In this document: positions 45,616 through 57,571 of the stretch, piece by piece
Layout: every line of letters starts with the position of its first letter
Numbering within the stretch: position 1 is the first letter of the stretch
DNA from: Thermoleophilia bacterium
GTDB taxonomy: Bacteria; Actinomycetota; Thermoleophilia; Miltoncostaeales; Miltoncostaeaceae
DNA length: 59,900 nt
NCBI GenBank assembly: GCA_017853415.1
Contig: JAFMJQ010000002.1
Span: forward strand, 1-59,900
Direction of reading: 5' to 3'
The notes under the pieces: generated by a model
Told to the model about the DNA's origin: nothing
What the model saw: the letters and a program-made list of their open reading frames with translations, nothing else
Databases searched by the model: none
Position numbers and translations under genes: made by a program

Positions 45616-47429
45616 TGGGCACGCGCCCCGTGGGCCACGGCCACGCAGGCGGCATGCTCGGCCCGCTGCGCGAGGAGGACGAGGAGCGGGTGGTCAGGCG
45701 GCCGCGGCGCAACATGCGGCGCCTGCTGCCGTACTTCCGCCCCTACCGCCGACGGGTACTGCTGACCATCGTGCTGATGCTGCTCGTGACCGGGGCCACC
45801 CTGGCCGGCCCCGCGCTGGCACAGGTGGCCATCGACGACGGCATCGACGCCGGCAGCGTCACCGCCCTCATCGTGATCGTGTCGGTGTTCGTGGTGATCG
45901 GCCTCATCGGCTGGGCCGCCCAGTACTGGCAGGCGTACCTGTCGTCGTGGGTCGGCGAGCGCGTGCTGCTCGACCTGCGGCGCCAGGTGTTCCGCCACAT
46001 GATGCGGCTCGAGCTGGGGCACCACGAGCGCACGCCCACCGGGCGCAGCGTGAGCCGCCTCACCGCCGACATCGAGGCCGTGAACCAGCTGGTGGTGGAG
46101 GGCGCGACGTCGCTGGTGATCAACGGCCTCACCCTCATCGGCGTGGTCATCATCCTCGTGCTCTACGACTGGCGGCTGGCGCTCGCGGCCTTCGCCATCT
46201 TCCCCTTCCTCGCGCTCGGCACGTGGTGGTTCCGCAGTCGCGCCGCGCGGGCCTACCGGGCCACGCGCGAGCGGGTGGCCGTGGTGCTCTCGGTGCTGCA
46301 GGAGAACCTCTCGGGCATCCGGGTGGTGCAGGCCAACGCCCGCCAGGACGAGGCCCGTCGTCGCTTCCGCGAGGCCAACCGCGAGTACCGGCGGGCCAAC
46401 ATGCGCACGGTCACCGTGAGCGGCATCTACTTCCCGGGCGTGGAGCTGCTGGCCGCACTCGGCACGGCGCTGATCCTCTGGTTCGGCGGCACGCTGGTGC
46501 TCAACCAGGCCCTCACCGTGGGCGTGATGGTGGCGTTCATCGGATACCTGGCCTCGTTCTTCGACCCCATCCAGCAGCTCTCGCAGCTCTACAACACCTT
46601 CCAGTCCGCCATGGCCGCGCTCGAGAAGATCTTCGGGGTGCTCGAGACCGACCCGCGCATCAGCGATGCGGCGGGCGCGCGCGACCTTCCCGAGGTGGCC
46701 GGCCGCATCGACCTCGACCATGTGTCGTTCGGCTACGGACGCGAGTACGTGATCCGCGACGTCGACCTGCACGTGGAGCCCGGCACCACGGTGGCGCTGG
46801 TGGGCCCCACCGGCGCGGGGAAGTCGACGCTCGCCAAGCTCATCGCCAGGCTGTACGACCCCGACGAGGGGTCGGTGAGGATCGACGGCATCGACCTGCG
46901 CGATGTGCGCGAGGACTCCCTGCGCGCGGCCATGGGCATCGTCCCGCAGGAGGGGCACCTGTTCAGCGGCACCGTCGCCGACAACGTGCGGTTCGCGTAC
47001 CCCCTGGCGAGCGACGACGACGTGCGCCGGGCGCTCGACGCCGTGGGCGCGCTGGAGTTCGTGGAGGACCTTCCCGAGGGCATCGACACCGACGTGCAGG
47101 AGCGGGGGGCGCGGCTGTCGGCCGGCCAGCGCCAGCTCATCTGCTTCGCCCGCGCGCTGGTGCCCGACCCGCGCCTGGTGATCCTCGACGAGGCCACGTC
47201 ATCCATCGACATCGGCACCGAGCGGCGCATCGAGGACGCCCTCGACCGCCTGCTCGCCGGGCGCACGGCGGTGGTGATCGCGCACCGGCTGTCCACCATC
47301 CGGCGCGCCGACCTCATCGTGGTGGTGGAGGACGGCCGCATCGCCGAGCAGGGCTCCCACGACGACCTCATGCGCCGTGGCGGCCGCTACGCCGGGCTTT
47401 ACTCCGACTGGGAGCAGGCAGCGCGCTAG
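45615..47429 (+). CDS. ABC exporter half-transporter, second of a pair
   Basis: 604 residues. A 35-residue charged N-tail, then six membrane helices (first: RRVLLTIVLMLLVTGATLAG) and an ATPase domain: Walker A GPTGAGKST, Q-loop PQEGHLFSGTV, signature LSAGQRQL, Walker B LVILDEATSSID with Glu, H-loop AHRLST. LSAGQ is a common variant in heterodimer partners; both halves keep the catalytic glutamate, so neither site is clearly dead. Coupled to the first gene (TGATG). A TPP-enzyme gene follows after 44 bp. Confidence 0.94.
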   Translation: MGTRPVGHGHAGGMLGPLREEDEERVVRRPRRNMRRLLPYFRPYRRRVLLTIVLMLLVTGATLAGPALAQVAIDDGIDAGSVTALIVIVSVFVVIGLIGWAAQYWQAYLSSWVGERVLLDLRRQVFRHMMRLELGHHERTPTGRSVSRLTADIEAVNQLVVEGATSLVINGLTLIGVVIILVLYDWRLALAAFAIFPFLALGTWWFRSRAARAYRATRERVAVVLSVLQENLSGIRVVQANARQDEARRRFREANREYRRANMRTVTVSGIYFPGVELLAALGTALILWFGGTLVLNQALTVGVMVAFIGYLASFFDPIQQLSQLYNTFQSAMAALEKIFGVLETDPRISDAAGARDLPEVAGRIDLDHVSFGYGREYVIRDVDLHVEPGTTVALVGPTGAGKSTLAKLIARLYDPDEGSVRIDGIDLRDVREDSLRAAMGIVPQEGHLFSGTVADNVRFAYPLASDDDVRRALDAVGALEFVEDLPEGIDTDVQERGARLSAGQRQLICFARALVPDPRLVILDEATSSIDIGTERRIEDALDRLLAGRTAVVIAHRLSTIRRADLIVVVEDGRIAEQGSHDDLMRRGGRYAGLYSDWEQAAR

Positions 47430-47473
47430 CCGTCGACGGCGTACAGTCGCCGTAACCCGCCTGAAGGAGAACC

Positions 47474-49129
47474 ATGCCGCCCCGCACGAAGGCCCGACTG
47501 TCCGTCGGCGAATACCTCATCGACGCCCTCAGGAAGCGCGGCGTGAACCACGTGTTCGGCGTGCCCGGGGACTTCATCCTGGGCCTGTATGAGATCGGCA
47601 CCGATCGCGGCATGAACATGGTCAACTCCACGCGCGAGGAGACCGCCACCTACGCGGCAGACGGCTACGCCCGCGAGAAGGGCCTGGGCGCCGTGGCCGT
47701 CACCTATGGCGTCGGCATGGTGGCCGCCATGGCCGCGCTCGGCGGGGCGAACAGCGAGATGGTGCCGGTGGTCCTGATCGGCGGCGCCCCGGGCATGGGC
47801 GAGCGCGATGGCCGCCGGGTGCACCACGCCGTGAGCGACGACATGGACGCACCGCGGATGATGGCGGAGCACCTCGCCGAGCACACCGTGCTCATCGACA
47901 ACGCGGACACCGCATACGCCGACATCGACTGGATCCTCGATCACTGCATGAAGGAACTGCGGCCGGTCTTCATCGAACTGCCGCGCGACCTCATCTCCGC
48001 GGTGCCCAAGATCGTGTACTCGCCGCCCGAGCGGACAGCACGACGCCTGAGCTCGGCCTCGCACACGGAGTCGTGCGCCGACGACCTGGTGGCCACCCTC
48101 AAGGCGGCGAAGAAGCCCATCATCAACGTGGGCAACGAGGTGACCAAGCGCCGGCTGGGCGACCGCGTGCTGGCACTGGCCGAGCGACTGAACGTGCCGG
48201 TCGTGGAGACCGTGATGGGCAAGGGCGCCGTCGACGAGGACGACACCCAGCTCACCCTCGGTGTGTACAGCGGCGGCGGCACCATGCCGGCGCTGCGCCG
48301 GTTCGTGGAGTCCGCCGACTTCGTGATGCAGCTTGGCGTCAACGTCAACGACATCACCACGGGTGGCTTCACGAGCGGCATCAACGAGGATTGGTCGAGC
48401 AATGCCTACGACGGGCGTGCACGCGTGCTCCACCGCACATACACCGATGTGTGGCTCCCCGAGCTGCTCGACGCCCTCGAACGTCGCACGCTCCCCCGCA
48501 AGAAGCTGCCGGCCAAGATGCCCAACGGATGGGTGCGCCCGGTCGCGATGGGCGGGCGCCTGACCACCGACATGGTCGCGGCCGCGCTGAACGAGTTCAT
48601 CATCCCGTCCGACATCATCACGAGCGATGTGGGCGTGGCGGCGCACCTCGCCATGGACGTCCAGATGCGGCGGGCGGGCCAGTTCCACATCGCGCGCCTG
48701 TACGTGGGAATGGGCTTCTCCATGCCCGCCGGTATCGGCGCGGCGCTCGCCCGCGGGAAGGGGCGCCCGATAATCCTCATCGGCGACGGGTCGTTCCAGA
48801 TGACCGGGTTCGACCTCTCCACCGGCATCCGCGAGGGGCTCAAGCCCATCGTCATCGTGATGGACAACCACGGATACGGCGCCGAGCGCAGCATCCGCGA
48901 TGGCGCGTTCAACGACATCAGCGTGTGGGACTACGCGGCCGTCGCAGAGGTGGTGGGCGGCAAGGGCACCCAGGTGGGCACGGGCCAGGAGCTGCGCGAC
49001 GCACTCGCCGCCGCACGACGCGACAACAGGAACGCACACATCATCCAGGCCGATCTCGATCCCCTCGACGTGCCGCGTGCGCTCAAGGCCCTGGGCAGGG
49101 ATCTGGCGGCACTCATGAACGCGAAGTAG
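47474..49129 (+). CDS. TPP-dependent 2-oxo acid decarboxylase (pyruvate/indolepyruvate type)
   Basis: 551 residues. Opens with VGEYLIDALRKRGVNHVFGV; the cofactor-activating Glu (55 or 56) is in STREETATYAADGYAR; VHHAV at 116-120 supplies the His-His pair that defines pyruvate and indolepyruvate/phenylpyruvate decarboxylases; TPP-binding motif IGDGSFQMTGFDLSTGIRE with a downstream DNHGYG (the family usually has NNxGY). The product is an aldehyde from pyruvate, indolepyruvate or phenylpyruvate; which is not clear. A strong ribosome site (GAAGGAG) precedes the ATG. Clustered with, but not coupled to, the ABC exporter pair. Confidence 0.88.
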   Translation: MPPRTKARLSVGEYLIDALRKRGVNHVFGVPGDFILGLYEIGTDRGMNMVNSTREETATYAADGYAREKGLGAVAVTYGVGMVAAMAALGGANSEMVPVVLIGGAPGMGERDGRRVHHAVSDDMDAPRMMAEHLAEHTVLIDNADTAYADIDWILDHCMKELRPVFIELPRDLISAVPKIVYSPPERTARRLSSASHTESCADDLVATLKAAKKPIINVGNEVTKRRLGDRVLALAERLNVPVVETVMGKGAVDEDDTQLTLGVYSGGGTMPALRRFVESADFVMQLGVNVNDITTGGFTSGINEDWSSNAYDGRARVLHRTYTDVWLPELLDALERRTLPRKKLPAKMPNGWVRPVAMGGRLTTDMVAAALNEFIIPSDIITSDVGVAAHLAMDVQMRRAGQFHIARLYVGMGFSMPAGIGAALARGKGRPIILIGDGSFQMTGFDLSTGIREGLKPIVIVMDNHGYGAERSIRDGAFNDISVWDYAAVAEVVGGKGTQVGTGQELRDALAAARRDNRNAHIIQADLDPLDVPRALKALGRDLAALMNAK

Positions 49130-49169
49130 GCACGTTCGGCTGTGCTACCTTGCCCCGGCCGTGAGGCGG

Positions 49170-49241
49170 TGGGGGATCGTCTAGCTGGTAGGACACTGGG
49201 TTCTGGTCCCAGGAGCGGGGGTTCGAGTCCTCCTCCCCCAG
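49170..49241 (+). tRNA. tRNA-Gln(CTG)
   Basis: Complete cloverleaf: acceptor TGGGGGA/TCCCCCA, D-arm with TCTAGCTGGTAGGA, anticodon stem CTGGG/CCCAG with loop TTCTGGT (anticodon CTG), T-arm GGGGG/CCTCC with TTCGAGT, and discriminator G. CCA is not encoded. It lies 40 bp after the TPP-enzyme gene and 75 bp before tRNA-Glu. Confidence 0.97.
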
Positions 49242-49316
49242 TCGCTTCACCACCGGCGGGTCATTCGCAATAATGCCCGCACGCAGTGCACATGAAGTAC
49301 CCCGCAGGGCTCACGT

Positions 49317-49389
49317 GGCGCATTCGTCTAGGGGCCTAGGACGCCGCCCTCTCACGGCGGTAACACGGGTTCAAATCCCGTATGCGCTA
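49317..49389 (+). tRNA. tRNA-Glu(CTC)
   Basis: Acceptor GGCGCAT/ATGCGCT with a terminal G-U pair, D-arm TCTAGGGGCCTAGGA, anticodon stem CCGCC/GGCGG with loop CTCTCAC (anticodon CTC), T-arm ACGGG/CCCGT with TTCAAAT, and discriminator A. CCA is not encoded. Second gene of a two-tRNA unit, followed by a terminator hairpin. Confidence 0.96.
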
Positions 49390-49396
49390 CCTCACG

Positions 49397-49425
49397 CGAA
49401 GGGCCGCCCACCGGGCGGCCCTTCG
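49397..49425 (+). terminator. Terminator hairpin after tRNA pair
   Basis: Perfect 13-bp GC-rich stem (49397-49409 with 49413-49425) with ACC loop, eight bases after tRNA-Glu. The bases after it (TCGTACGACG) are not T-rich. Confidence 0.7.
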
Positions 49426-49470
49426 TCGTACGACGCCCCCACCGCGCCCACTGCCTGACACCCTGCACGC

Positions 49471-50724
49471 ATGAACGCCCGGGCGCTGCTGCGCAACCCC
49501 GACGTCGCGCGCCTGCTGGGCGCGCAGTTGCTGAGCACGCTCACCTTCGGGGTGGTCGCGGCGGCGCTGGGATGGCAGGCCTACGAGCGCACCGGCAGCC
49601 CTCTCACGCTGGGCCTCATCGGGCTGGCGGAGTTCCTTCCCGCGCTCATCTTCGCGCTTCCGGCCGGGCAGATGGCCGACCGGCTCGACCGCCGGCTGGT
49701 CACGGCATTCGGCATGGGCATCGTGGTGCTCATGGCACTTGGCCTCACGGCCGACGCAGCGGCCGGCGACACGTCCGCGCTCCCCCTCTACTTCCTCGCC
49801 GCGGGCCTCGGCGTGGGCCGATCATTCACAAGCGCGGCGTTCACGCCGATGCTGGCCGCGGCGGTGAGCGCCGCCGACCTGCCGCGCACCATGGCGCTGT
49901 CGTCGTCCACCTGGCAGGGCGCGCTCATCTTCGGCCCATTCATCGGCGGGCTGCTGCAGGCCTGGGGGAACGTGCCGCCATACGTGTTCGCGGCGCTCCT
50001 CGACGTGGTGGCGGTGCTGCTCATCGTGGGCGTCACGCGCCGGGTGGGCACCGAGCACCGGGCGGCGGTCAGCGGCCCGCCCACCATGCGCGACGCCACC
50101 GCAGGGCTCCGGCTCATCCGCCACACCCCGGCGCTGCTCGGCGCGATCAGCCTCGACCTCGTGGCGGTGCTCTTCGGTGGCGCCACGGCCCTGCTGCCCA
50201 TCATCGCCAGCGACATCCTCGGCGTGGGTGCCGTGGGCTACGGCGTGCTGCGCGCGGCACCGGGCATCGGGGCGGTGGCGGTGGGCCTGGTGCTCGCGGG
50301 GCGGCCCATACGAAGTCGCGTGGGTCCGGTGCTGCTCGGCGCGGTGGCGGGGTTCGGCGTGTTCACGATCGTGCTCGGCATCTCCACCGCCTACTGGCTC
50401 ACGTTCGTCGCCCTGCTGCTCCTCTCGGGCAGCGACATGGTGAGTGTCTACATACGCTCGACGCTCACGCCGCTGCTCACCCCGGCCACGCTGCGCGGCC
50501 GCGTGGTGGCCGTGGAGCGGGTCTTCGTCGGGGCGTCCAACGAACTCGGTGCCTTCGAGAGCGGCGTGCTCGCGCAGTTCATCGGCACGGTCGGGGCCAT
50601 CGTGGTGGGCGGTGCGATGTCCATCGCCGCCGCGGGGCTGTGGGCGCTGTTCTTCCCGGGCCTGCGCGACATCAACCGCTTCGAGGACATCACCCCCGGG
50701 CGCGACCCCGACGCCCGGTCCTAG
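49471..50724 (+). CDS. MFS transporter, EntS/MFS_3-like
   Basis: 417 residues with about twelve membrane helices. The MFS A-motif between helices 2 and 3 is PAGQMADRLDRRLV; ALSSSTWQGALIFGPFIGG in helix 5 and LTPLLTPATLRGRVVAVERV after helix 10 fit the enterobactin-exporter-like MFS_3 group. The substrate is not known; no siderophore genes are in view. The stop overlaps that of the convergent hydrolase in CTAG. Confidence 0.85.
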   Translation: MNARALLRNPDVARLLGAQLLSTLTFGVVAAALGWQAYERTGSPLTLGLIGLAEFLPALIFALPAGQMADRLDRRLVTAFGMGIVVLMALGLTADAAAGDTSALPLYFLAAGLGVGRSFTSAAFTPMLAAAVSAADLPRTMALSSSTWQGALIFGPFIGGLLQAWGNVPPYVFAALLDVVAVLLIVGVTRRVGTEHRAAVSGPPTMRDATAGLRLIRHTPALLGAISLDLVAVLFGGATALLPIIASDILGVGAVGYGVLRAAPGIGAVAVGLVLAGRPIRSRVGPVLLGAVAGFGVFTIVLGISTAYWLTFVALLLLSGSDMVSVYIRSTLTPLLTPATLRGRVVAVERVFVGASNELGAFESGVLAQFIGTVGAIVVGGAMSIAAAGLWALFFPGLRDINRFEDITPGRDPDARS

Positions 50725-51515
50725 GCGGCGAGGGCCTCGCGGATGAACGCGGCGGTCTCGGCGGGGCGCTCGAGCAGGTAGAAGTGACCGCCGAGGTCGA
50801 CCGGGATGATCTCGAACCGGTGGCCGTAGGCCTGCACCACCTCCGGGGCCAGCATCGCCCCCGCGGCAAGCGCGGTGATGTGCAGGCCCAGGGCGTCGGC
50901 GCGCCCCAGGGCGGCATCCATGTCCCAGTCGAGGAGCGCTCCCAGCATGCGCACGCCGGCGTCGGGGTCCATCCCGGCCATGCGCGCGGCGATCTCGGCC
51001 GTGAGCGCGGGGTCGGTATCCGGCGCGGCGGCGCGCCGGCACAGGCCATGCACGGCCCCGGGAAAGTCCTCGCGGTACGGCATGAGCGTGGCGTCGCGTC
51101 GATCGGCGGGCTGGCGCGGATACATGTGCATGAACGTGAGCCCATCCAGGCCGATGATGCGTTGCCCCTCCCCCGCCAGCACGGCCTCGATCGCCACGGC
51201 CACGCCCATCGAGTGGCCCACCATCGGCGCACCGCGCAGGCCCTCGTCGGCAACCACGGCATCCACCAGCGCGCCGAGGTCGTCCATGGTCCACCGCGCG
51301 CTGGTGGCGGTGGAGTCCCCGTGCCACGGGAGGTCGAGCGAGAGCACCCGGTGGTCGCGCGCCAGGTCGGCGGCCACCCCGGCGAAATCGCTGCGGCGGC
51401 AGGCCCAGCCGTGGATGAGCACCACGGGCGGGCCGCTGCCCACGAGGTCGTACGCCACGCGCGCGCCCGGCAGCTCGCGAACCCGCGTGCCCCCGTCCGG
51501 CGCGCCGGCGCTCAC
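50721..51515 (-). CDS. Alpha/beta hydrolase
   Basis: 264 residues from a GTG start. Oxyanion region VVLIHGWACRRSDF, nucleophile elbow VGHSMGVA (Ser about 101), and the catalytic His in DLGGHFYLLERP near the end; the Asp is probably in the preceding strand region. No signal peptide. Substrate unknown. It lies 33 bp downstream of the sedolisin gene on the same strand, which suggests joint transcription. Confidence 0.85.
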   Translation of the reverse strand: MSAGAPDGGTRVRELPGARVAYDLVGSGPPVVLIHGWACRRSDFAGVAADLARDHRVLSLDLPWHGDSTATSARWTMDDLGALVDAVVADEGLRGAPMVGHSMGVAVAIEAVLAGEGQRIIGLDGLTFMHMYPRQPADRRDATLMPYREDFPGAVHGLCRRAAAPDTDPALTAEIAARMAGMDPDAGVRMLGALLDWDMDAALGRADALGLHITALAAGAMLAPEVVQAYGHRFEIIPVDLGGHFYLLERPAETAAFIREALAA

Positions 51516-51548
51516 GTGGCGTCCCCGCTCACGCGCGCCCGCCCGGCA

Positions 51549-53381
51549 TCACGGGATGAGCGCCGGCCACTGCCCGATGTCCGGGGCCCCGAGTCCTGAC
51601 GCCATGTCGTAGCCGGGGCCCGCCGTGCAGCAGATGCCGGTGGCGAAGATGTCGTTGTTGCCCACGGTGATGTCCTGGATGGCCCCGCCCAGCGGCCCGT
51701 AGAGCAGGGGGTTGAGGTAGCCCACGGCCTTCCTGCCCGCCGCGAGGCGCTCGGCGTTGATGCGCAGGATCGCCGACGCCAGCAGCGGCGCCGAGGCACT
51801 GGTGCCCTCGCTCGCTCCCACCTGCCCGTTCGTCGACGTGAAGTAGCCCGGCTGGCCCGCGAGCAGGGCCACGTCGGGCACGAGGCGCTTGGTTCCCGCG
51901 ATCGCCGCGGTGGCGGAGGCCTGCGCGGTGGGGCGCGGGAAGATGACGCTCTGGCCTCCCCCGCCCCCGGCCACCACGCACGGCCACGGCATGCCGGTGA
52001 GCGTGCCGTTCTCGTTCCACACCTGCTCGGTGGCCGGCGAGCGCGTGGTGCCGCTCCACATGGTTCCGCCCACGGCGGTGACCCCGGGGGCCGAGGCCGG
52101 CCAGTTCACCGACACGTAGCCCGGAAGGCCGTAGTTGGGGAAGTTCGCGGCGCACACGTTGGCGGGTGGCCCCATCGAGCCCTGGTCACCGGACGACGCG
52201 AAGATGCTCACGCCGGATGCCACCAGGGCCTGCCCGAGGGTGTTGGCCTGCGTGAATTCCTGGGGCGACAGCATGGCGCCCATCTCCTGCGCCATCTCGC
52301 TGTAGCCGTAGCTCATGCTGACGACCGTGAGGTCGGGGAGCGCCGCGGCCTGCTCGAGGAAGTCGGAGAACGGCGTGGGGGAATCACCCGACACGTTGAT
52401 GACCACCACCTTCGTGCCCGCCGGGGCGAGCGCGGCCACGAGCTCGGTGTCGAGGTTGGCCTCGCCGTTGTTGCCGGTGCCGACCTGCGTCTCGGCGCCC
52501 GGCAGGTTGACGGCGCGCACGCTCACCGGCGCGCTGCCCGCGCCGAAGCGGCAGAGCTGCTGGATGACGGCGACATCCGGCGGGTCGTAGCTCTGGTCGA
52601 TCTCGAGGATCGCGATGCTCTGCGAGGGGTACGACGCCCCCGCGCCGATCTGGTCGAAGCCGTAGGCCCGGGCCATGCCGAAGGGCGTCATGGGCGTGCC
52701 CATGCCGTATGAGCTGAGGTTGACCGACGGACTGTTGGCGCATGAGTGCTTGGTGGACACCGGCTGCGACGGCTGCCCCTGGGGTGGCTGCGGCGTGGGC
52801 GTCACCCGCGTGGGGGGCACGAGGTGGCTGAGCGCGGCCACGCCGGTTGCCGGGCCCGCGATCGCGGGCGGTACGGCGATTGCCCTGGGAGCGGCCACGT
52901 ACGTGCGCCCGCTGCGGGCGCGGTAGTGATGGAGGGGGACGCCCAGCGCGCGCGACATGCGCTTGGCCGCGCCGCGCACGATCACCCGGGTGCGCAGGCT
53001 GCCGACCTTCGCGGTGAGGCCGTTCTCGCGTGCCCACCGGACGATGGCGCGGATGTCGGCATCGGTGGCGCCGTGGCGGCGCACGATCTCGCGCAACGGG
53101 GCACTGCGCACCCTCGTGCCCTCGATGCGGGCGAGCAGGGCACGGCCGTCATGGCGCAGCGCGATCGACACCGCCACCTGCCGGTGGGGGTCGACGGCGC
53201 GCAGGCGCGTGGCGGCGGCGCGGTAGTGGCCCGGGGTGAGCACGCCGGCGGCGCGCGCGGTGGCGCCCTGCCCGTCCGGCGCTGCGGACCCGGGGGCGGC
53301 CCCACCGGCGGCCACGGCACCGGCCCACAGGCAGGCGCCTGCGACGAGGGCGGATACGGTCGGGGTGAGGCGGAGGGGCAT
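51549..53381 (-). CDS. Secreted sedolisin (peptidase S53)
   Basis: 610 residues from the ATG at 53381. Signal peptide with SALVAGACLWAGAVAAGG, then a Pro-kumamolisin activation domain to about residue 180 (SIALRHDGRALLAR...LGVPLHHYR) and a Pro-rich linker. The catalytic domain has the Glu/Asp pair in GEANLDTEL (about 303-311), the oxyanion Asp in FASSGDQG, and Ser in EGTSASAP (about 525). The C-terminal DITVG and AGPGYD form the usual calcium site. Sedolisins are acid-active serine-carboxyl proteases freed from their propeptide outside the cell. All catalytic residues are present. Neighbour of an alpha/beta hydrolase and divergent from the phosphofructokinase gene. Confidence 0.93.
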   Translation of the reverse strand: MPLRLTPTVSALVAGACLWAGAVAAGGAAPGSAAPDGQGATARAAGVLTPGHYRAAATRLRAVDPHRQVAVSIALRHDGRALLARIEGTRVRSAPLREIVRRHGATDADIRAIVRWARENGLTAKVGSLRTRVIVRGAAKRMSRALGVPLHHYRARSGRTYVAAPRAIAVPPAIAGPATGVAALSHLVPPTRVTPTPQPPQGQPSQPVSTKHSCANSPSVNLSSYGMGTPMTPFGMARAYGFDQIGAGASYPSQSIAILEIDQSYDPPDVAVIQQLCRFGAGSAPVSVRAVNLPGAETQVGTGNNGEANLDTELVAALAPAGTKVVVINVSGDSPTPFSDFLEQAAALPDLTVVSMSYGYSEMAQEMGAMLSPQEFTQANTLGQALVASGVSIFASSGDQGSMGPPANVCAANFPNYGLPGYVSVNWPASAPGVTAVGGTMWSGTTRSPATEQVWNENGTLTGMPWPCVVAGGGGGQSVIFPRPTAQASATAAIAGTKRLVPDVALLAGQPGYFTSTNGQVGASEGTSASAPLLASAILRINAERLAAGRKAVGYLNPLLYGPLGGAIQDITVGNNDIFATGICCTAGPGYDMASGLGAPDIGQWPALIP

Positions 53382-53460
53382 GGAAATCCTCAGGTGACGA
53401 TTTCGCCGGACCCTAACACGGGGGTTGCCCGTCCCCCGCGCAGACGGGTAGCGTCGCCCC

Positions 53461-54489
53461 ATGCGCGTGGGAATCCTCACCGGAGGCGGCGACTGCCCGG
53501 GACTCAACGCGGTGATCCGCGCCGTGGTGAAGGTGGGCGTGCGCCGGTTCGGCCACGAGCACGTGGGAATCCTGCGCGGGTGGCGCGGGCTCATCGAGGC
53601 CGATGCCGCGCCGCTCACCCCGTACGACGTGAGCGGAATCCTCGGGCGCGGCGGGACGATTCTCAAGAGCTCGCGCACCAACCCCTTCCGCGACGACGAC
53701 GCCACGCAGGCCGCGCTCGACGGATTCGCCCGGCTGGGCATCGACGCGCTGGTGGCCATCGGCGGCGAGGACACCCTGGGCGCGGCCAACCGACTGCATG
53801 CCGAGCACGGCGTGCCGGTGGTGGGCGTGCCCAAGACCATCGACAACGACCTCTCGGGCACCGACTTCACGTTCGGGTTCGACACCGCCGTGCAGATCGC
53901 CACCGACGCCATCGATCGCCTGCACACCACCGCCGAGAGCCACGACCGCGTGATGGTGGTCGAGGTGATGGGCCGCCATGCCGGATGGATCGCCCTCTAC
54001 TCGGGAATCGCCGGCGGCGCCGACTACATCCTCATCCCCGAGAAGGAGCCCGATCTCAGCGGCCTGCTGGCATCGATCAACCAGCGCCACGCGCGCGACC
54101 TCGACTACTCGATCGTGGTGGTGAGCGAGGGGGTCGACCTGGGCGACGCCGGCGTGCAGGGCGACCTCGACGAGTTCGGCCACGCCCGCCTGGCGCAGCA
54201 GGGCGTGGGCGACAGGCTCGGGGTGGTCATCCGCGAGGCCACGGGCTACGACACCCGCGTGACCGTGCTGGGCCACGTGCAGCGCGGGGGATCCCCCACC
54301 GCGCGCGACCGCATGCTGGCGACCAGGTTCGGCACGCGGGCGGCCGAGATGGTGGCCGAGGGCCTGTACGGACGCATGGCGGCCCTGCACGGCGACGTGG
54401 TGACCGACGTGCCACTGGCCGAGGCCGTGGGCACGCTGAAGACGGTTCCGGCCGCCTTCTACGAACTGGCGACCCCCTTCTTCGGATAG
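53461..54489 (+). CDS. pfkA: 6-phosphofructokinase, probably PPi-dependent (PfkA group III)
   Basis: 342 residues. N-terminal GILTGGGDCPGLNAVIRA, substrate motifs PKTIDNDLSGTD, MGRHAGWIALYSG and LGHVQRGGSPTARDR. Phosphoryl-donor choice: GGEDT at 101-105 has Asp104, and PKTIDND has Lys125. ATP-dependent enzymes have Gly at the first position (GGDGS/GGEGT) and usually Gly at the second; Asp plus Lys is the pattern of pyrophosphate-dependent enzymes such as that of Amycolatopsis methanolica. The prediction is thus PPi-fructose-6-phosphate phosphotransferase, which is reversible. Stands alone, with the topoisomerase gene 95 bp downstream. Confidence 0.95.
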   Translation: MRVGILTGGGDCPGLNAVIRAVVKVGVRRFGHEHVGILRGWRGLIEADAAPLTPYDVSGILGRGGTILKSSRTNPFRDDDATQAALDGFARLGIDALVAIGGEDTLGAANRLHAEHGVPVVGVPKTIDNDLSGTDFTFGFDTAVQIATDAIDRLHTTAESHDRVMVVEVMGRHAGWIALYSGIAGGADYILIPEKEPDLSGLLASINQRHARDLDYSIVVVSEGVDLGDAGVQGDLDEFGHARLAQQGVGDRLGVVIREATGYDTRVTVLGHVQRGGSPTARDRMLATRFGTRAAEMVAEGLYGRMAALHGDVVTDVPLAEAVGTLKTVPAAFYELATPFFG

Positions 54490-54584
54490 CGCCGAAGGCG
54501 GGCGCCGCGATCGGGGGGCGGCGGCAGGCGCGTTACGGGCCGGCTTGATTTCCGCGCGAAGGCCGGTGCTATGGTGCCCGCCCC

Positions 54585-57521
<2,937 letters not shown>

Positions 57522-57571
57522 CATATTCCCCGGGTCGGGGGCGATGGGCCCCTGGTCGAGAGGAGGGTGCC

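Noticed and set aside
49242-49316. A third tRNA or integration site in the tRNA-Gln/tRNA-Glu spacer
   Set aside because: No cloverleaf, no integrase and no repeated tRNA 3' end nearby; only a weak GCGGG/CCCGC pairing is seen.
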